From Granulicella pectinivorans (GTDB taxonomy: Bacteria > Acidobacteriota > Terriglobia > Terriglobales > Acidobacteriaceae): DNA of 64,000 nucleotides. Shown in pieces: positions 24,501 through 31,783 of this stretch (within the stretch, counting starts at the first letter, position 1; every line of letters begins with the position of its first letter). The translations under genes were made by a program, and so were the position numbers. The DNA is taken from positions 682,001 to 746,000 of the forward strand of contig NZ_FOZL01000001.1 in the NCBI RefSeq assembly GCF_900114625.1, in the 5' to 3' direction. The notes beneath the pieces are model-generated. The model was given only the letters and a program-made list of their open reading frames with translations. It searched no databases and had not been told where the DNA came from.

Positions 24501-26214
24501 GACCCATATTTTCAGGCGTCGCGACGCTGATGGTGCCGCCACCGGGGACGGCGAGGTCGCCGGCCGGGATGACCGCGGTGAGGGTGCCGGACTTATAGGT
24601 GGTGACGAGCGGCACGCCGTTCCATTGCACGATACTGTCGGCAAAGAAGCCGGAACCGCTGAGGGTGATCGTCGTATCCGGGCTGCCAAGCGGCGCGGAG
24701 TTGGGGCTGACGTTGATCGTGCCGAGCGGATTGATGACATTGATGGACGATGCGGCCGATGGCGTCGAACCAATGAAGTAGTTGGCGAGGTTCGGGACCG
24801 GGTTCAAGACCTGGACCGGCACCGCGCCAGTCTGGTAGAGATTCTGCGAACTGACCGTGGCGACGATCTGCGTGCTGGTCTGCGAGACGACGGCCAGGCT
24901 GTAGCCGTTGAAGGTCACTCGCGGAGAGGCAAGGAAGTTCGAGCCAGTGATGGTGATGTTCGTGTTGGTGACGGGGGATCCGGAGGCGGGGATCTGGATG
25001 TAGGTCGGGCTGACGCTGGCAACCACGGGAGGAGCAACCACAGGCAGCGAGAGCGCGGCGCTGGCTCCTGCGTTCGGGGCAGGATTGTTGACCGTGATCT
25101 GGCCGGTGCCGGCCGTAGCAAGGATCGCCGTCGTGAGGACGGCCCTCAGAGAGGTCGGGCTGACGTAGGTGGTGGCGAGTGTCGTGCCATTCCAGGAGGC
25201 GGTGGAGTTCGCGATGAATCCCGTTCCCGTCAGCGTAAGGGTCGTGGACGTGCCCCCTTGAATGGCCAGGGAGGGAGCTATCGTCGTCAGGACAGGCGTC
25301 GGGCTGTTCACAGGCAAGGAGACGCCGGCGGAGACGACTGAGACCGGGGTGGAGTTCTGCACGGTCACGGACGCGGTGCGGGCGCTGGCGAGAGCCGAGG
25401 CGGGAATCTGCGCGGTCAGCGAGGTGGCACTGACGTACGTGGTCGTCAGGGAAGTACCGTCCAGTTGCACGGCGGAGTTCGCGAGGAAGTTCGTTCCGGT
25501 GACGGTGATGGCCGTCGCTGTTGCGCCCGCCGATACGGAAGCGGGAGCGACCGAGGTGATGGCCGGGACGGCGTAGACGACCTCCGCGGCGGCGGCGGTG
25601 TCGGAGCCTCCAGGACCGGGATTGCTGACGGTGAGCTGTCCGCTGCCCACGCTGGGCACGTCGGCGGCCGCGAGGGCGACGGTCAGCGTGGTCGCACTGA
25701 AGAAGGTCGTGGGCTTGGCTGTGCCGTTCCACTTGACGACGGAGTTCGCCTCAAAGCCGCTGCCGGTAACCGTGAGCGTTACCGGGACGCCCTGCGGAAT
25801 GTAGGCGGGGGCGATGGAGGTCACGGTGGGCGTGGGGCTCATGACGGCGAAGGTCGCGGCTGCGGACGCTCCGCCACCGGGCGAGGGATTGCTGACGGTG
25901 ACGGACACACTGGCACCGGCGGCAAGGGCCGCGGCGGGCACCTGGCCCTGCAGCGAGGTCGCGCTCACGTAGGTGGTCGTGATACTGGAACCGTTGAAGG
26001 TGATGACGGAGGAGCTGATAAAGCCGGTGCCGGTGACGGTGATGGTCTGCGCGGCAGCGCCTGCGGTGACGCTGGCCGGGGAGACGGAGCTCACCACGGG
26101 AACAGGATTACTTTGCGTCGTTTGCCCTCCGCCTGAGCTGTTTCCGGAACCAGCACAACCGGTCTGCAACAACAAAAGGGCCGAGAAAACGAGGGCAGGA
26201 ACAATTCGACGCAC
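21589..26214 (-). CDS. giant TIG-repeat/beta-propeller surface lipoprotein
   Basis: 1541 residues. The lipobox is LLLLQTGC with Cys at about 20, so it is lipid-anchored. After it come about six IPT/TIG Ig-like domains (each opens like PVVSSVSPASVTAGAAAQTI and contains SVITFNG plus TTYVSATSLQ), then a YVTN-like propeller region (about 585-900, YATIAGSGGPG, VGSEPTRLVLSTDGTQAFVG), a DUF11-like domain (about 915-1025, YTVQVKNLGTSTANGVVLG), another TIG domain, a second propeller (VGSEPNLLVESPGGKYVYIA) and a terminal TIG domain. The TIG-propeller block is thus present twice and looks like an internal duplication. Family roles are adhesion or polysaccharide binding; the ligand is unknown. The ATG is in MRRIVPALVF. 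The neighbour is a secreted GH30 enzyme. Confidence 0.9.
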   Translation of the reverse strand: MRRIVPALVFSALLLLQTGCAGSGNSSGGGQTTQSNPVPVVSSVSPASVTAGAAAQTITVTGTGFISSSVITFNGSSITTTYVSATSLQGQVPAAALAAGASVSVTVSNPSPGGGASAAATFAVMSPTPTVTSIAPAYIPQGVPVTLTVTGSGFEANSVVKWNGTAKPTTFFSATTLTVALAAADVPSVGSGQLTVSNPGPGGSDTAAAAEVVYAVPAITSVAPASVSAGATATAITVTGTNFLANSAVQLDGTSLTTTYVSATSLTAQIPASALASARTASVTVQNSTPVSVVSAGVSLPVNSPTPVLTTIAPSLAIQGGTSTTLTLTGTGFIANSTASWNGTTLATTYVSPTSLRAVLTTAILATAGTGQITVNNPAPNAGASAALSLPVVAPPVVASVSPTYIQIPASGSPVTNTNITITGSNFLASPRVTFNGYSLAVVSQTSTQIVATVSSQNLYQTGAVPVQVLNPVPNLANYFIGSTPSAASSINVINPLGTINVSPNSAPLGSPDTTITLSGSGFFADSIVQWNGVPLVTTYKSGTLTAVIPAGDLAVPGGGTISVATPENMGLPSTTVPFNTYLALPINGLAYNAKDGLLYATIAGSGGPGLANSLVAIDPITSAIQKKIYVGSEPTRLVLSTDGTQAFVGLNGAGAVRQVDLTAGVAGVQFTLGGSTGVYNPPYTASGLAALPGQPNSVAVYGSNGVVTIFDSGVARPKTSTGLSTYFSSNSGALTFGTSASTLYLAAYAVGNYVYQLTVDSTGITGYKQLNSSAAGSTIQYDNGRLYTPNGLVTDPTTGATLGQFSTTASYSTSLSPASGPIYSDSSLNRAWVVVNNYGGSTVQLIGYDETTFLPVATIGVNGIGAIASSLGSSGTPADLVRWGQDGLAFHTQTQLFLLHGSVVKDTSSTPADLQVTTQLPATVTTGTAFTYTVQVKNLGTSTANGVVLGTSLPAALLYGSSTVSQGTCNGAGVLYCNLGSLANGATATLTVTATPSVSGVAQVSATVDSQTYDPITTNNMVVSTTTASGSLYAPVPSITSLSPNAIVTGSTATTLTVNGSGFNAASVVNWNGTALSTSMVSSSQLTATVDSSLLKTLGSAAVSVSNPAPGGGASGNLNVSLYSLLPISANAMVYDPYIRKLVAVLPSSSTTPTGNSIVAIDPLTGTAGTTVAVGSEPNLLVESPGGKYVYIALSGAHSLARFNTASQTVDATIPLVSTGYFGGPVSANGLAAIPGLENSVAVDNVGILDFTGTTATTRPNSALGYNNAVFPDSGHAYIYDNQSTGSEFYRYTVDSAGVHMIDGSTMLGMGGFSGSLALDQGLIFGSAGGIIDPTTTLPTQLGVLPLGPGPYGYGLSGAGAIPYQSTKKSFVFGINTAGTWAVVLERFDSQHFVLEDSVLLPTGSGYVQSVPGIRWGQDGIALLLSSNSGSTTTTQIMLLRGAFVLPAEASANSAPTLTAAGTGSLAVGSGNQLVTVTGTGFIPGASVLWNGVAYTTTFVDAQHLTMAVGAADIATAGTINITCQNPGSPASNTVTLTVQ

Positions 26215-26335
26215 GACAACTCCGATTGACTGTCCGGTACCCTTGGGGAGACCCGGATGGCCATTGCGTTGGGATGTATTCAGTGACCTCGAAACTATAG
26301 CAGAGTCTGTTTAATGTCTGGCAGGGAGGCCCGGG

Positions 26336-27754
26336 TTATTCCTCTCTTGTGGATGCGGGGCCGGTGGGCCAGGTGTAGGTGGCGAGGGCGCCGGGCTGGA
26401 GGGTGGCGTGGAAGGCGCGTCCGTGCCAGGTGACCGCGAAGGCAGCGGGCTGCGGCTGGTTATTGAGGACGATCAGGGCGATCGTTCCAGTGGGCGACTC
26501 GAAGGCTACAGTCTCAAGGCTTGTGCGGCCGGGCGAGTTGGAGGCGATGCGGGTGGAGCCGGGCGGAACGAACTGGCTGGCATGGCCGAGGACGTAAAAA
26601 TCTCCGTTGTATGTGACGGCGGTGGGGGCGACGGTTACGAGGGGGCGGCAGGTGCCGCAGCCCCCGGCATGAGGGTTGTGGGCGGGGTCCAGGGCGACAC
26701 CCCAGAGCACAACGGCCTTGGCCCAGTTGCGGGTGGAGTCGATGAGCAGGTGGGCCGTAGTCAGGAGGGCGGACTCCGTGTTCCAGGTGCCACCGGAGCA
26801 CTCGGTCATCCAGATGCCCTTCTCGGGATGGCGGTCGTGGATGGCGGTCTGGGCGTCGGCGCTGCCGCCGTAGCAGTGCAGGGCGGAGCCGGCCATGAAA
26901 GGCGCGGCGGACGGGTCTTCGAGGACCTCGAGGGGGTACTCGGGGTGATCCCAGTTGTGATCGTAGGCAAGGATCCGGGTGGAGAGGCCGGCACGGCGGA
27001 GGTCGGGGCCGAGGTAGGAGCCGATGATGCGCTTCGCCTGGGAGGCCTGGAGGAGGGTGCCGGGGTAGTCCTTGGTCTCGTAGAGGGGCTCGTTCTGGAT
27101 GGAGAGGAACCTGACGGGGATTCCGGCGTGTTGGAAGGCCTGAACGGAGCGGGTGAGGTACTGGGCGAAGACGGGCTCGGCATCGGGGCGGATGGCTCCG
27201 CCGTTCATGGTGGGGTGGGTCTTCATCCAGGCGGGCGGGCTCCATGGGGTGGCCATGACCGTGATCGCGGGGTTGAGCTTGAGGGCCTCGCGCATGATGG
27301 GGAAGATGTAGGCCTCGTCGTGCCGGACGGAGAAGTGCTGGAGCTTCGGGTCCTGCTGGCCGGCGGGAAGGTCATCGTAGCTATAGTGGTCGCGCGAGAG
27401 GTCGGTCGAGCCGATGGGGAGGCGGAGGAAGCTGAGGCCGATGCCCTTGTTGGGGTCGAAGAGGCGGGTCATCACCTGCTGGCGGGATGCCGGGCTGAGC
27501 CCATGGAGGAGCCAGGCGGAACCATCGGTCATGGACGCGCCGAAGCCGTCCATGATCTGGAAGCGCTGGGTGTCATCGACCGCGATGGTGAGGGACGAAG
27601 CGCCGGATGCAGGGGCGAAGACGAGATCCGGCTCGGGGGCCATGGCGCGAGAGAGGTCGGCGGTCGTGACGACGCTGCGGACCGTCTGGGCGGAGGAGAC
27701 GAGCGGGAGGAAGAACAGAACGGCAGCGGCGCAGAGAGGGAGACGAACGGTCAA
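26336..27754 (-). CDS. secreted glycoside hydrolase family 30
   Basis: 472 residues with a signal peptide (MTVRLPLCAAAVLFFLPLVS then SAQ). GH30 landmarks are all present: FQIMDGFGASMTDGSAWLL, FLRLPIGSTDLS, MATPWSPPAWMKT, acid/base E222 in SIQNEPLYE and nucleophile E318 in WMTECSGG. A C-terminal beta domain follows (FVLGHASQFVPPGSTRIAS-like). GH30 enzymes cleave beta-1,6- or beta-1,3-glucans, glucosylceramide or glucuronoxylan; the subfamily cannot be fixed by eye, but it resembles the glucosylceramidase/beta-1,6-glucanase branch. It lies between a TonB-dependent receptor and the TIG lipoprotein on the same strand. Confidence 0.93.
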   Translation of the reverse strand: MTVRLPLCAAAVLFFLPLVSSAQTVRSVVTTADLSRAMAPEPDLVFAPASGASSLTIAVDDTQRFQIMDGFGASMTDGSAWLLHGLSPASRQQVMTRLFDPNKGIGLSFLRLPIGSTDLSRDHYSYDDLPAGQQDPKLQHFSVRHDEAYIFPIMREALKLNPAITVMATPWSPPAWMKTHPTMNGGAIRPDAEPVFAQYLTRSVQAFQHAGIPVRFLSIQNEPLYETKDYPGTLLQASQAKRIIGSYLGPDLRRAGLSTRILAYDHNWDHPEYPLEVLEDPSAAPFMAGSALHCYGGSADAQTAIHDRHPEKGIWMTECSGGTWNTESALLTTAHLLIDSTRNWAKAVVLWGVALDPAHNPHAGGCGTCRPLVTVAPTAVTYNGDFYVLGHASQFVPPGSTRIASNSPGRTSLETVAFESPTGTIALIVLNNQPQPAAFAVTWHGRAFHATLQPGALATYTWPTGPASTREE

Positions 27755-27829
27755 GGGTATGTCCTGGGGAGAGGCTGGGATTGGGTTGCATGCGGCTGAC
27801 GGCGTATACCCTGCCCCACCTTTTCGGGC

Positions 27830-27918
27830 AAAGTCTTCAGAACATGGACTTTAGGTTTGGACTTCGCTTTCCTGTCCGCGCAAAGTCATGATTCTAAAGA
27901 GAAATGAAATGTAAAGTC
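27830..27918. promoter_or_regulatory. cluster of AAAGTC motifs upstream of GH30 gene
   Basis: The 300-bp gap between the GH30 start and the receptor stop holds no gene. It has AAAGTC at 27830, GACTTT at 27847, a partial GACTT at 27860, AAAGTC at 27882 and at 27913; the first two form an inverted repeat. Spacing and density suggest a binding-site array or A/T-rich promoter elements. Confidence 0.35.
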
Positions 27919-28055
27919 TTCATTCGAAACGAGATGACCTCATCACGGAAGGGCCACGTGAAAGGAGGCCGCTGATGAGGTCGATACCCCATCGGCGGGT
28001 TGAGAGATCGGCTGTGAGCTCTCAGCGAGCCGCGAGCTAACAGCCGAGGCTCTGG

Positions 28056-31000
28056 CTAGAAGTAGACCTTCGCGGCGAGCTGGATGACGCGTGGTCCGCC
28101 GGGACCGGCTGGGTTGAAGGCCGAGGTGGCCTGGCCCCAGTTGGTGTCCTTGGCGATGGAGAGCGGGGTGTAGGTTCTGGTGGTCGCGTTGTAGCTGGGC
28201 AACGTTACGTTGGCACCGTAGTCGCGCGAGGCGATGTTGGGGTGGTTGAGGATGTTGAAGAACTCGCCCCGGAGCTGGATGGAACGACCCTTGGCGGCAG
28301 AGCCGATGGGGAAGTTTTTGAAGATGGACGAATCCCAGGTGACGAGTCCGCCCTGACGGAGGCTGCCGGGAGCTCCGAGGTTGGGCTGGCCGATGGTGGG
28401 GAGGAGGAGGTTGCCGAGGTGGTCGACACCCACGTAGGCCGGGGGAGTCTTGCTGTACTGCGAGCCACCGGTGAGCTGGCTGGCCGGCGAATAGAGCGAG
28501 TTGCGAACCGGCGCGCCGCTCTGGATGCTGGCCAGACCGGAGAGCTGGTAGTTGTCGGTGAAGTAGGCCAGGAAGTGCGGCCCATGGAAGCGCTGGGTGA
28601 GGTTGGGAAGATCGTAGACGTAGTTGATCGCGGCAATATGACGACGATCGTAGTTGGCTACGCCGTAGCTGTATTTGCGGGGGTTGAAGGGGTCGACGAA
28701 GGTCTCGTCGGCGCTGGAGGTGGTGAGGGTCTTGGACCACGTATAGACGCCGCCGAAGGTGAGGCCATGGGCGAAGCGACGCTGGACCGAGGTCTGGAGG
28801 GAGTTGTAGCTGGAGGTACCGTCGAACTTGTAGTACTCCATCTGGCCGTAGCCCTTGTAGGGCGACAGGTAGTTCTGCTGGTAGGCGTACTGGCCGCTGA
28901 AGTTGTAGCCGGCTGCGGCGTACTCGGGGGGAAGGTTGGGCTCGACGACGGGTACGACTCCACCGGCGAACTTGGAAGGATCCTGTGCGGCGCGGGTGAA
29001 CGTCGTGCCGTAGGGGATGGTGTTGATGTCGCGGGCGGTGACGAGGTGACGACCCATGCCACCGACGTATGCGACGTCGAGGGTGGTGCCGGCAGCGATC
29101 TCACGCTGCACGCCGAGTGAGTAGCTGTAGTTGACGGGAACCTGACCGGAGACGTCCGCACCGTAGATTCCGCTGAGCACGCCGGAGTTGGACTGGGCGG
29201 CCGTGGGGATCTGGGCGATGGTGCTGTTGGAGATGGTGGGAGTCTGCACCAGCGCGGGGTTGCCGAAGACCGTGTTGAAGACCAGGTTGCCCTGCTCACG
29301 ATCGTGCGAGGTGCCGAAGCCGCCGCGAATGACGCTCTTGTGATCGCCGTACGGATCCCACGAGAAGCCGAAGCGCGCCTCGGGAAGGATGCCGTTCGAG
29401 TTCCAGCCGCCCTTGGGGAGAGTTCCGTTCGAGGCGAAGGTCATACCGTTGAGGCGGTTGCCGGTGTTGGGGACGATGTTGCCGTTGGTGTCGATCTGCA
29501 CCGCATTGGCCGGGTTATAGGCCGAAGGCGTAAACAGAGCGATCTGGCTCTTGGCGTCGTACTGGGGAGGGATGTAGACGAAACGGACGCCGTAGTCGAG
29601 GGTCAGGCGCGAGTTGATCTGCCAGGTATCCTGCGCATAGAACTCGACCTGGTTGTAGCGGAAGTAACCAGTGGGACGGGAGCTGGACTGTCCGAAGCTC
29701 TGGAAGGCTCCGAGCAGGGCGCTGGCGTAGGGAGAACCGCTGTTGCTTCCGGTCTGGTTGAGGCATCCGCTGGCGCTGGTGGAGCAGGCATTGAAGCTGA
29801 ACTGACCGTTCGAATTGCCGTAGCTGATCTGGTCCTTGCGGTTGCGCTGGTAGAAGGCACCGAACTTGAACGTGTGGCTGTGGAAGCTCCAGGTCAGGTT
29901 GTCGTTGGCGCTGATGGTGGTGGTGGCCTGGTGCCAGGGCGTGGATCCGTAGTAGCTGCCGGGGTAGTTCTGCCCGTTGCCGCCGAAGCTGATGTCCGGG
30001 ATGGACTCCGATGCGGTGGTGGGGAAGAGCAGGGGGAGGTTGATGTTGTTGGCACCAATGGAGATGTTGCCGTTTACACCGGTGACGCGCGAGGTATAGA
30101 CGCTGGGACCGACGCTGACTTCATTCAGGAGCGTGGGCGAGAGCGTGCTGGTGAGGTCCACGGCGAGGTTCCAGCCGGGCTGCGAGTTGGTGCAGCCGCC
30201 GGGGATCTGGAGGGCGCCGGAGCACTGGATGCCGAACGAGCCCATGGGGCCGGTCTGGGTGTCCTGGTTGCGGACGTAGCGGGCGAACATGCGCTCATTG
30301 GGGGAGATCTGGTAGTCGATGCGCCCGATGTACTCCGTACGCGGATGCGTGGAGGAGAGGGGATCCTGGCGGTTGTATGTATTGTTGCCGACAACGTTGG
30401 GGAGTGGGTAGAGGCTCAGGATCTTCTGGATCTGGGCGAAGGAGGCAGCCTGGGCCGCGCTGAGCGATCCGGTGGTGATGGTGTTGTTGGCGTACTGCGT
30501 GCGGGTCTCCGGGTTATAGATCTGGAGCGGATTGCCGGAGCTGTCGACGCTCTTCGAGAAGTCGCCGGAGCGCTCGAGGAGGGTCGGGGTGCGGTACTGG
30601 TTGATGCCACCGGGGACGAGCTGGCGATAGAACTCGTTCGAGAAGAAGAAGAAGAGCTTGTTCTTCACGATCGGTCCGCCGACCTGGTAGCCGACCGTGT
30701 TGTACCGGTAGAGCTGCTTGGCGGTTCCGTTGTGGTTGCTGACGGTGTCGTTGGCGTTCATGCCTTCGTTCCGGTGGAAGAAGTGGACGTTGCCGTGGAA
30801 ATCGTTGGTACCGCCGCGGGTGGTGACGACGATGGAACCGCCGCCGGCCTTACCGAAGGCTGCCTGGAAGTTGGAGGTGAGGACTTTGACCTCGGCGATG
30901 GCGTCCGTATTGACGGTGACCTGGGTTCCGCCGTTGTTGCCGGTATCGACGTTCGAGGCACCATCGACGGTGAAGTCGTGCTGATTGGTGCGGGTGCCGT

Positions 31001-31643
31001 TGACGCTGTAGGTGTCGAGGCCGCCGGTGCCGGAGGCTCCGAAGCTGCCCGAACCGGAGACGCCGGGGATAACGCGGACGATATCGAGGACGTTGCGGCC
31101 GTTCAGGGCGATGTCGTTGAGCTGTTTGCCGGTAATGAGGTCGGAGCGGTCTCCGGAGTTGGCCTGGAGCTGGAGCTGGCCGCTATCGGCCTCGACAGTG
31201 ACGGTGGTGGCCTCGGCGCCGACCTTGAGGGCGAAGACGCCCGCGTTGAGGTTGTCGGCAGAGCTGAGGACGACGCCGGTTTTCGTGTTGGTTTCGAAGC
31301 CGGGGGCGCTGACGGTGACGGTATAGGTCGCCGCAGGCAGGTTGGTCATCGAAAATGTGCCGTTCTGGCCGGAGGTGACGGTACGCGTGACGCCGATGGT
31401 GGAGGCCACCGCGGTGACCTTCGCGCCGGGAATAATGGCGCCGGTAGTATCCTCAATAGAGCCGAGGATAGAACCTGAAGTCACTTGGGCGACGAGCGGC
31501 ATCGAACATCCCAGGAGGAACGTCGCGGCGATCATGTGCCGGTTCCGGAGGGGCGAAGCCAGGGCAGAAAACAGACTCAACCGTTGAAAGAGTCTCTTGG
31601 AGGATCTTTCAGCAGCTTGGGACAGTACAGATGAATAAATCAA
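28056..31643 (-). CDS. TonB-dependent receptor, Oar-like
   Basis: 1195 residues from a TTG start. Carboxypeptidase-regulatory-like domain (SGSILGSIEDTTGAIIPGAK), plug (GLDTYSVNGTRTNQHDFTVD), RGGTNDFHGNVHFFHRN barrel entry and a C-terminal strand RVIQLAAKVYF. TTG at 31643 is chosen because AGAGAGG lies seven bases upstream; it gives a long n-region before the hydrophobic signal MIAATFLLGCSMPLVAQ. An ATG at 31535 directly before that signal is the alternative. A divergent winged-helix/propeller regulator begins 140 bp away, and GH30 lies downstream, so the ligand is probably a glucan-type oligosaccharide or another complex carbohydrate. Confidence 0.94.
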   Translation of the reverse strand: MIYSSVLSQAAERSSKRLFQRLSLFSALASPLRNRHMIAATFLLGCSMPLVAQVTSGSILGSIEDTTGAIIPGAKVTAVASTIGVTRTVTSGQNGTFSMTNLPAATYTVTVSAPGFETNTKTGVVLSSADNLNAGVFALKVGAEATTVTVEADSGQLQLQANSGDRSDLITGKQLNDIALNGRNVLDIVRVIPGVSGSGSFGASGTGGLDTYSVNGTRTNQHDFTVDGASNVDTGNNGGTQVTVNTDAIAEVKVLTSNFQAAFGKAGGGSIVVTTRGGTNDFHGNVHFFHRNEGMNANDTVSNHNGTAKQLYRYNTVGYQVGGPIVKNKLFFFFSNEFYRQLVPGGINQYRTPTLLERSGDFSKSVDSSGNPLQIYNPETRTQYANNTITTGSLSAAQAASFAQIQKILSLYPLPNVVGNNTYNRQDPLSSTHPRTEYIGRIDYQISPNERMFARYVRNQDTQTGPMGSFGIQCSGALQIPGGCTNSQPGWNLAVDLTSTLSPTLLNEVSVGPSVYTSRVTGVNGNISIGANNINLPLLFPTTASESIPDISFGGNGQNYPGSYYGSTPWHQATTTISANDNLTWSFHSHTFKFGAFYQRNRKDQISYGNSNGQFSFNACSTSASGCLNQTGSNSGSPYASALLGAFQSFGQSSSRPTGYFRYNQVEFYAQDTWQINSRLTLDYGVRFVYIPPQYDAKSQIALFTPSAYNPANAVQIDTNGNIVPNTGNRLNGMTFASNGTLPKGGWNSNGILPEARFGFSWDPYGDHKSVIRGGFGTSHDREQGNLVFNTVFGNPALVQTPTISNSTIAQIPTAAQSNSGVLSGIYGADVSGQVPVNYSYSLGVQREIAAGTTLDVAYVGGMGRHLVTARDINTIPYGTTFTRAAQDPSKFAGGVVPVVEPNLPPEYAAAGYNFSGQYAYQQNYLSPYKGYGQMEYYKFDGTSSYNSLQTSVQRRFAHGLTFGGVYTWSKTLTTSSADETFVDPFNPRKYSYGVANYDRRHIAAINYVYDLPNLTQRFHGPHFLAYFTDNYQLSGLASIQSGAPVRNSLYSPASQLTGGSQYSKTPPAYVGVDHLGNLLLPTIGQPNLGAPGSLRQGGLVTWDSSIFKNFPIGSAAKGRSIQLRGEFFNILNHPNIASRDYGANVTLPSYNATTRTYTPLSIAKDTNWGQATSAFNPAGPGGPRVIQLAAKVYF

Positions 31644-31783
31644 GATAGGGCCTCTCTGTTGCTACGGTGGAACGTCCCGAACCATATGTATCTCAAACAA
31701 CGATGGTCCTGTAGCTGGGCTGAGGGTTCGCTGAGGGTTTTCCGAGGGGGATTAACCTCTTTGTAATCAATGGATGTGGCATT

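Noticed and set aside
29304..31478. 724-codon plus-strand frame opposite a receptor
   Set aside because: Antisense shadow without any recognisable domain.
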